Of a DNA stretch of 64,000 bases, positions 35,120-47,325 are shown piece after piece (within the stretch, counting starts at the first letter, position 1; each line of letters starts with the position of its first letter). The notes beneath the pieces are model-generated. The model worked only from the letters and a program-made list of their open reading frames with translations, was not told the origin of the DNA and did no database searches. Both the position numbers and the translations under genes were made by a program. Source of the DNA: Calocera cornea HHB12733 (lineage: Eukaryota; Basidiomycota; Dacrymycetes; Dacrymycetales; Dacrymycetaceae). Location of the stretch: assembly GCA_001632435.1 (NCBI GenBank), contig KV424011.1:59638-123637 (forward strand), read 5' to 3'.

Positions 35120-37302
35120 CTACGCACTCCACATCCCCATCGGAAGCCCGTTCAAGATCTTCTCCACCAGTGCACGCTTCATGAACTGCTCCTCCGCAAG
35201 CGCCCTTGTCACCTACACGCGGAATAAAGTTATGAGTCACATACAATAGAACCATCACACAAACGGGGGAACACACCTTTATGAACCGGTCCAGGTCGAT
35301 CCGACCCGAGTTGAGCGCACGGTGCAGATGGTACATCGTGTCCTCTATGGCGTTGTCGTCCGCCACAAGGTCGATCAGCCTAATCCATAGTCAGACGACA
35401 GCTTCCCAAGACACGTACCAAAGTACTCACTGGTTCCCAACAATCGTGTCCGCACAGACGATCTCGTCCACCGTCGGCTCCCCCCTAGCCTTCACGTCCG
35501 CCAACCGGCCCTCCGCCTCCCCTACCACACCCTCCAACCTCGCTACCACCCCCAAGCATACGTCCCTCACAGCAGCAAGGCGCGCCATCTCGTCTTGTAT
35601 CCTTGCCGGGCCCTGCTCGAGCTCTCCCCTGAGTTTCTGCAGACGGTCCACCTCCGCCGCTGCGGCTGTAAGATGCTGCTGCAGCCTTTGCTGGACGAAG
35701 CCGAGGAGGGTGGTGTGCAGCTGCAGCGTGTGTGGGTTGGGGGGGAGCGGCGGAGGTGGGGAGGTGGAGCGCGGCGATGGGTCTGGGTCGGACGAGAGGA
35801 AGTCGGGCTGGGGGATGCGCGGGCGGGGTTGGGGTTGCTGTACGGGGGTGGAGCGGCCGGGAAGGGAGGGGTAGACGGATGGCTGGCGTGATGGACCAGG
35901 GATGCCGGGGCTCGCGGAGTAGCCGGGTGCTGGGGCCCCCGAGGGGGTCCAGGAGGCGGTGCGTGCGTGCGCTGGCTGAGGGGGGAGCGGAGGCGGCTGT
36001 CCGGGCGGGTAAGGTGTTGGCTGGACGGGGTACGGTACGGGCGTCTGCTGGGTATGCTGCGGTGGGTATGGGCCTGGAGGCGGCGGCTGGCCAGGGTGTG
36101 CAGCGGGAGTGGGCTGGGGTTGGGGGAAAGACGGGTACGCGGGCTGGTGTGACTGCGGTTGAGGATGCATCGGGGAGAAGGGAGGGGCAGGGCCGGTCGG
36201 TTGCTTCTGGAGCGGAGCTGGCTGCCCAGGCAGAGGCGGCGGCGGATGCGGTTGGCCGTATTGCTCGCTCGTCGGCCTAGACGAGTATGGAATGGGCGGC
36301 GTGCCCTGCGGGGGGAGCGACGAGCGCGCTAGAGGCTGGTATGGCTGATATGGCGGATGTGGGGGGACGGGCGGGGAGCCAGTGGAAAGTGGCCGACCGG
36401 GAGTTGGGTGCATGTGCTGTATAGGATGAGGGGAGGTGCCGTTCGGCAGTGGGAGGGGGGGAGGAGGGCGTGCGCGTAGCTGGATGAATTGTCAATTTCA
36501 TCAGGACGATCGGGAATTGTGAGCAGCACATACGTCCTGCGGGACCGGTGATGCCCACCCAGGACTGCCAGACCTCCCATCAGCTACACCCGGCGGTGGC
36601 GGCCTAGGAGGGGGCATCGGTGGCCTATCCAGACCTCCGTCGTATGATGCCCCTGACATCGGACGACCAGGTGCAGGTGACGGGACAGGGGGTGTAGGAG
36701 CCTGGGGGCCCCGCTCTTCCTTCGCCTTCCGGTAGAGGGGCGGCTCGCGGCTGAAGGACTCTGTGAGCGTCTCGAGGAGGGTGCGGATGTTGCATGTCTG
36801 CGATTGTCGTCAGTCTCAATGACCAAGGTATAAGGGAATCGCCAGGTAGCGCACCTCCCCCTTCCTTCCCCAATTCTTCAGATACTCCCCCATCCACTTC
36901 CCACTTGGATCCAGCTCCTTCCCCGCTTTCACTACCATATCCTTCGTCGGTACAACGTACACCATCGGAGGTTCGTTCGGGTAGTCGAAGGGTATCCATA
37001 GAGCGATGGGGATGTTGTAGGAGGCGCCGCGGTATGATATTGGCAGCAGCCCGGCGAGGGACAAAAGGTGGTGAGACCGGCCATCGTCATAGACTGATAT
37101 AGGACCATCTTCGTTAAAAAGCCGATACTCCACGAGGAGATGAAGACGCACTAAATGATTCCCTCTTAGGCTTCAACAGATGGTATGCAAGCAGCGCAGC
37201 CTCGATATGAATGAAGGCGATGTCCCGGCTGGCATAGTCGACCAGCTCAGTGCGCAGCCAGTTCTGCAAGCTACTGCTCGAGCCCGATGCACGTCCGTTC
37301 AT
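35120..37302 (-). CDS. VPS23: ESCRT-I subunit Vps23/TSG101 (UEV domain)
   Basis: Ubiquitin-cargo receptor of ESCRT-I on endosomes. Exons 37302-37152, 37108-36855, 36797-36534, 36479-35431, 35379-35277, 35212-35120 give about 637 aa. UEV domain at about residues 10-165: NWLRTELVDYASRDIAFIHI, PISVYDDGRSH, GLLPISYRGASYNIPIALWI, YPNEPPMVYVVPT, GEYLKNWGRKGE, SFSREPPLY. Then a roughly 250-residue Pro-rich linker, a coiled coil (VDRLQKLRGELEQGPARIQD) and the C-terminal steadiness box (IDLVADDNAIEDTMYHLHRA through FMKRALVEKIL). The first intron (43 nt) uses an A/GTGCGT donor and a TTTTTAAC branch. Confidence 0.94.
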
Positions 37303-37875
37303 CCTTCCTTCCTAGGTCTAGTCGCGTGCGGATGGAGGAGTTCTAGCTGGAGGACAACATTGAGTCGTGGAGGATTCGGTTGTGAACTGCACGGGGACGG
37401 TGCCAAGCTGGTGGCGCAGTTCCTTCGATAGGGACCTATCCAGGGCGCACGGGTTCACATCCCTGTCGTCCTCCCATTCACGCTTTCCTTCGCGATTCTA
37501 TCAGGATGCAGAGTGGACTTGGTCACTACATGTGTTACTAGTGCCAGTATGCGGCTAACACGGAAGTATGGCGGCCCCTGGCGCACTCAGCGTGGTTTGA
37601 CCGGGTTCGAATCTTCGAGACTCCCTCTGACGTCTTACCTCCATCGTCAGGAACACCTATACAGTAATGCTAGGTGGAGGGCACGACGTTTACTACCCTA
37701 TTTGGCCAATACTCAGATCAGGAGGCCCACCAATGTCGTGCTCTTCCCTGGGGTTGCGCTCATAGGTCAGATGCTAGCGCCATAAATACCGACATTTTGC
37801 CCGTGCCCCTCGCCTGTGCCGCTACCGCCGCCCTGCTCCTCCCGCTCTCGCTGCTCCACCGCCTCTTCTTCTGAC
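37303..37875. promoter_or_regulatory. Divergent promoter region, VPS23 / dienelactone hydrolase
   Basis: 573 bases between head-to-head starts. Includes a GGGTTCGAATCTTCG stretch at about 37603-37617 that resembles a Pol III B box, but no tRNA fold was found. No coding region supported. Confidence 0.45.
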
Positions 37876-38769
37876 ATGGCTTATCTTGCGAATCCTTCTG
37901 GAGATCACTGTTTCCAGGCTGTCAAGCACGAAGGCACACCTGTAGGCGTGTGGGAGGAGTTTGGTGGCGTGGAGAGCTATGTTGGGTACCCGCCCGACAA
38001 GAAGTCGGATAAGCTGCTCCTCTTCTACTGCGACGTGTTCGGCCCGAGGTACTTGAACAACCAGCTTCTCATCGACTTCTTTGCGGAGCAAGGTGCGCAT
38101 GATCAGTTCAATGAATATAAATCTTACTAACATGGGGCAGGCTACCTCACCGTCGCTCCCGACTACTTCCAGGGCGACGAGCTCGAGCACCTGGGCAAGG
38201 ACCCCGAGTTCGATCGCAAGAAGTGGATCGACACCCACGTCGCCAACTCGCCCGGCCTTGTCGAGGAGTGGCTTCCTGCCTTGAAGGCGAAGTACGACAC
38301 GAAGAAGGTCGCGACGATCGGGTACTGCTTCGGCGGCCCGCACGTCGTCAAGGCTCTCACTCAGGGAGATGCCATCGCTGGCGCGCTTGTCCACCCGGCG
38401 TTTATCAAGGAGCCTGACTTCGAGGGGATGAAGCAGGGCGCGATCTTTTTCTCCTGCGCCGAGACCGACAACACGTTCCCAGCAGACCTGCGTCACAAAG
38501 CTGGTACTGTCTTCGGTCGTCTACTTAGAGTGTGATATGCTGACGGCGTTCTCCGCAGAGGCAATCGTTCAAGCCAACAAGCTGAACTACCACTTCCAGC
38601 TCTTCTCCGGTGTGGTCCACGGATTTGCCATTAGGGGCGATCCCAAGGACGAGAATCAGCGTATGTCATTCTCAACGTATCTAGCACATGTAACTGATGA
38701 TTCGTAGGTTGGGCAAAGGAACAGAGCGCGTGGGGAATTGCGGGCTGGTTCGACAGGTTCTTGAAGTGA
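37876..38769 (+). CDS. Dienelactone hydrolase family protein
   Basis: Alpha/beta hydrolase. Exons 37876-38092, 38141-38503, 38559-38660, 38708-38769 give 247 aa, all introns phase 1. The triad is visible: nucleophile Cys in TIGYCFGGPHVVK (Cys is typical of DLH), Asp in SCAETDNTFPADLRHK, His in GVVHGFAIRGD. It may hydrolyse dienelactone from chlorocatechol or other small esters; the substrate is not inferable. It converges on the BTB gene at 38857 with 87 bp between stops. A decayed copy with the same intron phase lies at 51345-51730 on the other strand. Confidence 0.93.
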
Positions 38770-38856
38770 GAGCACAGAGCTTGATGATGCGATCATACAC
38801 TGGCTCCGATAATCAATGCATAGAAGGAAGATGTGACGGCTGATCGATACGTACAG

Positions 38857-39675
38857 TCAAAACTTGAGACCTTTAGTAAACTCCGTTTGCAGGGCCAGCA
38901 ACTTACTTAGCACTGGCACCCCCCACGAGCACGAGTCGCAGGTGCAATCGTCGTGGAAGATGTTACGGTCTCCAAGGCAATTCTGAAGAATGTTTTCTCT
39001 CTTGTTCCCCTCCAACATTAGTTGTTCCGCCCTCGCTCTCAGCCGTTTCGCCGTAGTATCCTTGTTACCGTAGCATTGGAAGTTCTTGTCGAGGGCGGCC
39101 TTAACAGCAGCCATTCGCTTCTTGTGAAGGTCGCACCAGGTCAGCAGTTCCAGAGCCGTAATATCACCAAGCTGGGGTCGAAGGGATGCGTCCATCGGAT
39201 CGTAGAGTTCCACCAGCCTCCGAATTGCTTTGTCGCGGACGTCATCCATCCCGAGGCGCGCCGCGAGCCTAGACACTGCAACTGGGCGGACATCTAGAAA
39301 GCGAGGCGTCTGCAGTTCAGCTTTCGCTTGCGCGAAAACACGATCCATGCCCCATTTGTCGGCCGCTTCGAGGACTCGTTCTAGCTTGCTCAGGTCTGTG
39401 AGGTCGGGTTTGGCGATGGGATAGAGCTGATACAGTAAACTTGTGATGAGCTCTGCGGGCTCATCCCAGACGACCGGTTCGTCCGAGTTGCCTGATGTTG
39501 GCTTCGAGTGCTTGAACATATCCCGGAAGAACTGAGATCCGAAGATAAGGAATGACTTGAAGACCTTGAAATGCACGCCGTCGGATGAGCTGAGGAGGAG
39601 GTCTCCATCGGCATCAAGAAATACAATTGGGACCTCGAAAGGTGGCGTCTCTGTGGAGGTGGCGTCTCCGGACAT
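38857..39675 (-). CDS. BTB/POZ domain protein (BTB copy a)
   Basis: Single coding exon, 272 aa. BTB domain at about residues 14-125 (FKVFKSFLIFGSQFFRDMF, LLYQLYPIAKPDL), then the family C-terminal module: AADKWGMDRVFAQAKAEL, PRFLDVRPVAVSRLAARLG, IRRLVELYDPMDASLR and WCDLHKKRM, ending with a Cys-rich stretch. The ATG lies directly after a plausible 5' UTR intron (GTATGT...TTCTAACGTTG...CGCAG, 39676-39728). Lineage-expanded fungal BTB families of this sort have no assigned function; BTB domains dimerise or bind Cullin-3. Closest local relative is the pseudogene at 50301. Confidence 0.85.
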   Translation of the reverse strand: MSGDATSTETPPFEVPIVFLDADGDLLLSSSDGVHFKVFKSFLIFGSQFFRDMFKHSKPTSGNSDEPVVWDEPAELITSLLYQLYPIAKPDLTDLSKLERVLEAADKWGMDRVFAQAKAELQTPRFLDVRPVAVSRLAARLGMDDVRDKAIRRLVELYDPMDASLRPQLGDITALELLTWCDLHKKRMAAVKAALDKNFQCYGNKDTTAKRLRARAEQLMLEGNKRENILQNCLGDRNIFHDDCTCDSCSWGVPVLSKLLALQTEFTKGLKF

Positions 39676-40403
39676 CTGCGAGAAATTCAACGTTAGAAGG
39701 TGAGGTACGTGTGGTCCCACTGACATACATCGTATTAGGAGCGGGGAATCGAGTAGAGGGGGGAGAAGAGGCGGACAGCGAACCGTTTGGAGAGAAAGGT
39801 GAGTTGGGGACAGACCGGCTTTTGTACCCAAAGAAAACGGAAGCATTGCCATGGAGATACTTGCGGTGGTTGGAGGCAGCACGAAGAACATGCCAGAATA
39901 CTGTTTCACCACAAACCTCCACCGCAGTGGTGTCGGAAGCGGATTTTATCCTCAACTCTCCAGCCAGTGCCATTGACGAATAATCGAGTACGAATCCACT
40001 TCCAACATGGGCCACGATGCTCTGGAACGAGGTACCACTCTACAGACCTGGCAATACCTTGGACCTCCTTGGTGGTCGGCATACATCACTTACTAGGATA
40101 CATAATCATGATTGTTCCCGTGGGAGGTCATCTTCCCACATGGCAGAGGACCATTGAGAAACTTGAAGCCATATGTAATGGAAATGTACTACCCAAGCTC
40201 CGCGCAGGCATGAACAGGTTGAGAGCCGCTTTGGGATATGCCTGTTCCACATCACAAGAAATGGAAAGGTGAATACAGCGACTGACACGTACACCTGGCT
40301 CTCAGTCATGCGGCGGTGAGCTTAGGGTCATGGCAACTCATGCTACTCATGGAAAACCTCGTGGGTGACTTTATCAAAGGTCGAACTTGCCACGCTCACC
40401 TGC
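39676..40403. other. Intergenic between two minus-strand BTB genes
   Basis: 728 bases. The part next to 39676 probably holds a 53-nt 5' UTR intron and an upstream non-coding exon of BTB copy a. The rest is promoter and the 3' flank of copy b. No other gene supported. Confidence 0.5.
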
Positions 40404-41399
40404 TTAAATGAAGCGCCCAGTGTTGGAAGCAAGCGTCTCTCGAAGACGACGAAGACCCGTCTCCAACCAATCAGCGGTGCCGTGAGAACTAAATTTGCGA
40501 CACTGGAGACTGACGGCCAGACTTGAGACCAGTCTCAAGGGAGAGGGCACGGTGCTGAGGCAGGGTCGTGCCGAGAGCTCTTGGACAAGCGCCGCTTCCC
40601 ATGCACCGTACGTCACCGCATTTCCACAAGGGCAATGAAGGGGCAGACAGGTCCTCTCCACGGATAGACAATAGCTCACTCTAGCCTTACGGAGATCGCA
40701 CAACCGCACGAAATCCCATGCAGATAGCGTGTCTAGATCCTGGCGCAGTAGGTTGTCAAGCGGATCATAGAGCTCCACCAAGCGCCGGCTGGCGACCTGT
40801 TGCAGATCCGAGTCTCCCAGACGGCATGCCAGCTTGTATATGGCCAGAGGACGGCTTTCCAAGCATGTGGGCTTTGTCAGCTCGGCTTTGGCTCGCTCCA
40901 GCAATCCATCCATCCCCCACTTGTCGGCCGCTGCCACCAGCACGAGAAGGTCGTCCACGGTGCTCTCCATGGGATTGGGGATGGGATAGAGTCGATAAAG
41001 CAGTGCCGTTATCGTCTCTGCGGACTCGGACCATTCGATCGGCTCTTCCGCACCATCTTGAGTTGTCGGCGGTCGTGGATGGAGAAACATGTCGCTGAAG
41101 AAGGTGGATCCGGTCGTAAGGATTGCCTTATGTACCTTGAACAGGTAACCGTTCGAGGACTTGATGAGCACGTCTGCAGCGGGGTCCAAGAACACAGCAG
41201 GGACTTCGTAATGGTACGACGGCTCCCCCCGGTCCGTCGCGGAGTCTTCCAGATCTGCCAGCTGCGAAGCTCCACCGAACACAGACGCCCGCAGCTCCGG
41301 TTGTTCTGAACCTGAAGCAAGAGCAACTGAATCCCGACGCCCAGCCAGTTAGATGGTGTACTCACTGCCGAATGGGTTCATGTTGCCGAATGGGTTCAT
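40404..41399 (-). CDS. BTB/POZ domain protein (BTB copy b)
   Basis: Exons 41399-41366 and 41311-40404 give about 313 aa. The BTB domain begins near residue 45 (YEVPAVFLDPAADVLIKSSN, LFKVHKAILTTGSTFFSDMF) and the family module follows (AADKWGMDGLLERAKAEL, SRPLAIYKLACRLGD, SRRLVELYDPLDNLLRQDL, FVRLCDLRKARVSYCL, CPCGNAVTYGAW). The first exon is made of an 18-nt tandem duplication encoding MNPFG twice, so there are two candidate ATGs (41399 and 41381). It ends with TGRFI. Confidence 0.84.
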
Positions 41400-41400
41400 G
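41367..41400. repeat. Tandem duplication with 18-nt period
   Basis: The 16-mer GCCGAATGGGTTCATG occurs at 41367-41382 and 41385-41400. It duplicates the start codon region of BTB copy b. Confidence 0.85.
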
Positions 41401-43939
41401 TCTTTCCGCGAAGCTAAAATAGAGAGACAGCCAGATAAGGATGTAAGAGACAAGAAAGAGGCAGCCGCAGGAGCGATGATCCGGTCCCTGCCTCGTTGTC
41501 GGCATGCCTAAGCGGCCTGTACATGCTTCTCATCTTCGGGAAGTAAGGATCTGTCTCCGTTCAGATTTGCAGCATCCAAGGAATACTACGGACGTCATAT
41601 AAAAGTGCTGTTTTCATACATCAAGCTTGCATGGATGAAATCTGCAGCACATCGCTGCTCGTACAATTGGATTGAAGCGATGTTGACGAGTATATTCTTG
41701 TCGACCGTGTCGGACGGTGGATGGTGCTGCTCGTTCACAGGGCGCTCGATAAAGGGTGGGACCCTCTTTCACGTACTCAGAGCCTTTCAACCATGAGGGG
41801 TGCATTGTCAACGCCGCCGACATTGCTGGATCCACACAGTGGGATAGCGCCAGGGACACCACGGTATATGTGAACCGCCTTTCGGAAAGCCAGAACAAGG
41901 AGTGCGGGTCTGAGGAATGGTCTTTTTGTGCGAAAAAGACAGTCTCCATTTGTCATCGGAGCATTCTTGCTGCTGCCGATCAGCTCGATTACAAGGGCTC
42001 GCGCAAAAGTGACTTGCCAAAGGCGCACCAATATCCCGAAGAGGGATGCAAAACCATTCCCAGACAACCTCCACCTCGGGCACCTCCAAACGCTGGCAAA
42101 AACAACAACATTAACAAAGCACCGGCCCATTCATGCAAGGGACGACAATGCATCAAGGGCTGAAAAGGCTGGATAACACCAAACGCTTAAAAGGGATCGT
42201 CGCGAGTGGGCGCTTGACGACCGATTTCCCGAAGATCAGGGTCCGGCCACACACGCATTCTTCCGCCTGCAGGGCAAGGTCCGGGGGCATTGACAGTTGC
42301 CGTTAGTGCTCCACTTGAAGGCACCAGGTCCAGGAATAAAGAGCGAGCGAGTGCTGCAGATCGCCGCTAGCAGAGAGGACCGGTGGGTCGGTACTCGACG
42401 GTTGGCAGGGGATGTCGTTCGTATTCGAGGAGGTGGGATCACCCCAGCCCATCAGACTCGGAGTTGCCTTCGGCCCCGGTGTGTCTCCGCCAGAACAGAT
42501 AGAGAGCGTGGGTGAGTAATCATATATCGGCTGGGAAACGTGCATTACCGGTGGTTATGTAAGTCATGAGCAGCGTCGAGCAGAAGCCAGCGAACGTGAT
42601 GCTTCGACGGACTGGGCGGCCCGCCCTTCATCTCAGAAGCCTCTTCCCCTCCGCCTCTCGCGAATCCCAGCCAGCATCACGTACTGTACCCCGTCTGCTC
42701 GTCATGGTACCCAAAACCCTGCCGTAGCAGTCCATTCGAACCTCAGGGGGCCTGTGGGAAAAGCGCAAAGCGCAAGCAGGGCGGGGGCCGTGGGCCGTGG
42801 GTACTGGACTGAGTATACTCAATGTGCCGCTGTGCATGCATGCCGTAGGGAAGGAAGAGGGAAAGCGCGCAAGGTTTGGGGTTCCGCGCTTTGCAGGGGG
42901 CTTCCGGAAGCGCTGAAGCGTGTTAGGCTGTTTCCCCGCATTCATATGCAGCCTGCCGACCGCGGGAGAAGCAGAAGCCCCAGATGGCCGTTGCCACCGG
43001 CTCTGGCCGGTCAAATAGTAATGAATATGCAAGCGGGCGAGCGGGTGAGAGTTACGTTGCGTTGTTGAACCCTCAGTTTTCCGGAGAATGTTCGAGTTAC
43101 GAAACATCCTATGATGTGCATAGCGCGATCATGCAGAAGCGCAGAAGCAGAAGGGTCCTGGCTTTGTGCTTCTGCCGGGCAAGGGTTCGCAGGCAAGCCC
43201 CGGGCCAGACCGCGGAGGGCGTATGATCGTCATCCCAACGCTGGGCTGCCTCCGACTCCTCGTGGTGGCAAATAGGCTTTCTGTCCCTTTTCGCGCTGTT
43301 TTCAACGTTTGTTGTTACTTGTTCACGATAGCGCGCAGAGGGGTGAGACACGATAGCCGCTCCGGGCAGAGTGGGCGGCGCGTCGGCGCCGACCGCGCTC
43401 TCGGAGGCGCGGAATGACGGAAGTGGCTGTGTTTTCGGCGAGCAAATTGATCGCGGGCGGGGGCTTTGAGCGGGGATGATCGGGGCGCGGGCCGGAGAGT
43501 GCCGCGACCTCCGCTTATGCGCGGCAGAGCAACTCACCTGGCGGCGGCGGGCCATTGAGTCGGCCAGAGTCGGCCGCGACGCTATCGTGCGGCGCGTGAA
43601 GATCGGCGTACAGGGCCCAGGCGGCGAGCCGGCCGGTGGGGCTCGACGGCCGTGTGCCGAAGGTTGCAGGCTTTGGTGCGTTCGAGAGGGGCTATATACA
43701 CCCACCGTCATTGGCCTTGAGTGATGTGACCCCCCATTCCTCCCTCCCCACTCCTGTTGTACGCTCTTGAGCAAACGCCATTCTATCGCCCTGCACCCAT
43801 CGCTGGCAATCGCCGACCATCGCCGCACGCAACCCACGCCCCACACGCACTCCCGCATACTCGCAGTGTACAGCACCCACTCCACCCCGCACCATCACTC
43901 CTTTCCCAGTCATTCTCCACCGCGGCCTATATCATAACG
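41401..43939. other. 2.5 kb without a supported gene
   Basis: Several short open frames on both strands, none with recognisable family motifs or joinable exons. The right end (43.1-43.9 kb) is GC-rich and contains the MFS promoter with a TATA element at 43692. A minus-strand frame of 258 codons there (43109-43885) looks like compositional openness, not a gene. Confidence 0.5.
43692..43699 (+). promoter_or_regulatory. TATA-like element upstream of the MFS gene
   Basis: CTATATAC about 245 bp before the MFS ATG at 43940. The position would imply a 5' UTR near 200 nt. Confidence 0.4.
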
Positions 43940-45835
43940 ATGGACTCGGACGAAGAGCATCTCCGCCCCACCTTCCCTCCTCACCCTGCATGGGCACCAA
44001 ACTACGATCGCTATTCCTCTGAGACGATGGTCGACTCCCCCTTTTCCCCCTCCTCGTCGTCCCCCTATGCCACGCCCCGGGATGATGTCGACGTCGACGC
44101 CGACGAGGAAGGCGATGTGGCAGACGACAGCAGCCTCGACCGAGCCGAGCCGAGAATTGGCGGCGGGTCGGAGCCGACGCCGCGCAAGGCTGTCGACCGC
44201 CCTGACAAGCCCTATTCCAGTACGCCCCTTGCTCTCCCCGCACTCCCATCCCGCTAACCACCCCGGCAGTCTTTACCCGCAACGAGAAATGGTTCATCGT
44301 GTTCATGACGGCGATCGCGGGGATCTACTCGCCCCTCTCGGCCAACATCTACTTCCCCGCAATCCCCGTCCTCTCCACAGCGTTCAACGAGCCCGTCGAG
44401 CTCATAAACGTCACCGTAACAGTAAACATGATCTTCCAGGGCATCTCGCCGATGCTCTGGGGCTCGCTCGCCGACTCGGCGCGCTGCGGCCGGCGGCCGG
44501 TGTACCTTGCCTGCCTGTTCCTCCTCACCCTCTCCTGCATCGGCCTCGCCCTCACACCGACCAGCGCATACTGGCTGCTCGTCCTACTAAGGTGCTTGCA
44601 GGCCGCAGGCAGTTCCCCAGTCATCGCCCTCGGCGCGGGGACGATCGTGGACATCGCCACAAGCGCGGAGCGCGGCGGGTTCTTGGGCCTGTTCAACGTG
44701 GGGCCGATGATTGGCCCGTGCCTGGGGCCCGTGCTGGGCGGTGTGCTGGCGGACAAGATGGGATGGCGGTAAGCGCCTCTTCTCCCCCAAGCCGATTACC
44801 TGTACTGACGTGCCGCGCAGATCAGTCTTCTGGTTCCTCGCCATCGCCTCCGGCGTCGCGTTTGTCTTCGAGACTGCCCTCCTCCCCGAGACGCTGCGCA
44901 CGATCGTGGGCGACGGCTCTGTCCTCCCGCCCCGGCTGAACCGGCCGCTCGTGCCGATCCTCGGCAGGGGGCGGAAGGTGGACCCGAACTCACCTGCTGC
45001 CGTCCCGGACAAGTCGACGTCGCACCATACCCCTCTCTCCGTGCTCCGCCTGTTCAGGAACAAGGACCTCTGCCTGATACTGGTCAGCACCGCCATACCG
45101 TACTCGGTGTTCTACGGGGTGATCACGACCATGTCCCCGCTCTTCCTGGCGAACTATCCCTGGCTGACCGAATCCGACATCGGCCTCTGCTACCTGGCCA
45201 ATGGCGGCGGCTGCCTCCTCGGCTCCTTCGTCGTCGGCAAAATGCTCGATTGGGAATGGCAGCGCGTCAAGCGCTCCGCCGCCGCCAAGGGCCAGCTGGA
45301 GGACGGCGGCAGCGGGCTGAAGGGCGGTGTGCCCGTCGAGCGCGCGCGGCTGCGCACCACACCGTACTACTGGGGCGCAGCCGCAGCCTGCGTGCTTGTG
45401 TACGGGTGGCTCACTCAGGCGCGCGTGCACATCGCCGTCCTCCTGCTGTTCCAGTTCCTCATCGGCTGGCTCGTCACCGCCCTGTTCAACATCAACCAGA
45501 CGCTCCTGATGGACCTCTTCCCAGGGCATGGCGCGGGCGTGACGGCGTGCAACAACCTCGTGCGGTGCCTCACCGGCGCCGCATTCGTCAGCGTCGAGAC
45601 GTACATCCTGGACGCCGTCGGACCGGGCTGGGGGTTCACAATCTTCGCGGCGATGATCGTCGCTGCGTACCCGTGCCTGCTGCTCGAGTGGCAGAAGGGC
45701 AAGAAGTGGCGGAAGCAGCGAGAAGACCGGGACTCGCGGAAGCTCGCCGCGAGGGAGAAGAGGCGTCTCGAGCAGGAGGACGAGCGCTCTCGCGTCGAGG
45801 CGGAGAAGCAGGCTTCGGGCAAGGATCAATCATAA
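43940..45835 (+). CDS. MFS transporter, DHA1 drug:H+ antiporter type (Qdr/Aqr1-like)
   Basis: Exons 43940-44219, 44270-44768, 44821-45835 give about 597 aa. The cytosolic N-terminus is acidic and Ser-rich (about 95 residues). TM1 begins at KWFIVFMTAIAGIYSPLSAN. Motif A is GSLADSARCGRRPVY between TM2 and TM3. The antiporter motif C region reads GLFNVGPMIGPCLGPVLGG in TM5. About 12 TM segments in two halves, with a long loop and a basic/acidic C-terminal helix. Such transporters export drugs, organic acids or polyamines; the substrate is not inferable. It sits near the axis of the inverted BTB/DLH arrangement. Confidence 0.9.
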
Positions 45836-46357
45836 TGATCCGCACCCGCCCATCGCCGCTCCACCGCTGCCGACATCTCATCTCTCGCATCGATCTCTGC
45901 TCTGGGTTTGGACTTGGTTACACTGGGACACGAACGCCCCCGCTCCCTCGGGCGCATACACGTTGTAGTAAGGCATTTGTAGCATATTCCGCACGCATCT
46001 GGATTCCCTCAATAGATTGACGCACGCAGTTCGTCCGTAATTCACTTTGCAATATATTCATTATATAAGACATTTTCGGTTGGAATGCTGGCTTGGTGGA
46101 TGTTTTGGTCCGCCATTTCCCATCAAAGCAGTCACGTGCAGTCGGAGGCAGACGAAACAGAACCATGACAACGAGTTTTACGCGTGCTGCCCACGCCGCT
46201 CACCATCGACCACCCCTCTTTCAAGCGACCAGGCTCTCCATTGTCGCTTCTCTCTCGAGCCATTTGTCGCCGACTGACATATACGCTGTGCTCCGACACA
46301 TCACGCAGGAGTGAGGAGTCTATTAGTGTCCATTTGGTTGGTTGTGCTGACTTCGCC
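45836..46357. other. Intergenic between the MFS gene and BTB copy c
   Basis: 522 bases. AT-rich around 46040-46075. The BTB copy c reading frame is open from 46184, so a longer N-terminus is possible. No separate gene seen. Confidence 0.45.
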
Positions 46358-47325
46358 ATGCTAGTGTCTGATCGGATCGAACCGGCAATCGGTGACTCTC
46401 CGGACGATCCTAAGGGCTTCAAAGTGCCCGACGCGTTCTTAGACGAATCTGCCGATCTATGGGTCAAGTCGAACGATGGCGTAAACTTCAAGGTGTTCAA
46501 GGCTTTCCTTATGACGGCGTCAACCATGTGGCGGAATATGCTCCAGATCGCTCAATCGTCCTCCGATGGCAGCAGTATCGATCAGCCGATCCCCTGGGAT
46601 GAAAGCGCCGCCATCATCACCGGCCTGCTGTATCAGATCTACCCGATCGAGAAGCCTGATATCGCGACTATGGAGGAGCTCGCTTCTTTGGTGGAAGCTG
46701 CTGACAAGTGGCTCATGGACGGCGTTCTGGCTCACCTCAAGTCCTTACTGCTCTCACCTCGATTCTTGGACCGGCGCCCCATGGCTGTTTATACCTTGGG
46801 GTGTCGAGTGCAGGGATTGGGGGAAGTCAGGCGACAGTCGGCTCGTCGTCTGGTGGAGCTATATGACCCACACGATTCGAGCTTACGCAACGACACTGTC
46901 AATTTGTCCGCGCTCGACTTCCTCGCTCTCTGGGATCTGCGCCAGAAGAGGATTGCATATTGTCTGAAGGTCTTCGACAATCACTGTCCATCTCACTGCC
47001 CGCATTGGAGTGAGTTTGTCTACGGGGACTGGCGCCGTGTTCTACGAGGTGCTCTGTCAACACAGCCATCTGCGTCATGCTTAGGGGATGTACCAGCAAC
47101 ACTAGATTTGTTCAGCCGCTCTACTCTCTGCAGCGATGGATGCTCGACTACCGTCAAGGGCAGTGTTCTAGCTATGCGGGATGCTTTGGCCGATCATGAC
47201 CACTTCCTTGGTGACGGTACGTACCTCTTCTTTGAGTTGTTTTTTGGGCTGCTGAGAGCGTCCCTTCATCCAGAAATTTACTTGTGACAGATCTCAGTAT
47301 CATGAGCCGTCACTTGAAGGAGTGA
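46358..47325 (+). CDS. BTB/POZ domain protein (BTB copy c)
   Basis: Exons 46358-47216 and 47291-47325 give about 297 aa. BTB domain: PDAFLDESADLWVKSNDG, VNFKVFKAFLMTASTMWRNM, GLLYQIYPIEKPD. Module: AADKWLMDGVLAHLKSLLL, RFLDRRPMAVYTLGCRVQG, ARRLVELYDPHDSSLRND, LALWDLRQKRIAYCLKVF. The C-terminal splice (donor GTACGT after HFLGD) matches an intron at the same place and phase in the BTB gene at 61172. Reading through instead ends at 47287 with an unrelated hydrophobic tail. The start is the ATG nearest the conserved domain. Confidence 0.82.

Noticed and set aside
37585..37660. tRNA candidate around GGGTTCGAATC
   Set aside because: A B-box-like core is present but flanking bases cannot form T, anticodon or acceptor stems, and no A box is at the right distance.
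39676..39912. N-terminal extension of BTB copy a to 39912
   Set aside because: The frame is open but the ATG at 39675 directly follows a consensus 3' splice site with a CTAAC branch. The upstream sequence is better explained as a 5' UTR exon and intron.
43109..43885. 258-codon minus-strand frame upstream of the MFS gene
   Set aside because: Arg/Ser/Pro-rich, covers the MFS promoter with its TATA element, and has no recognisable motif; probably compositional.
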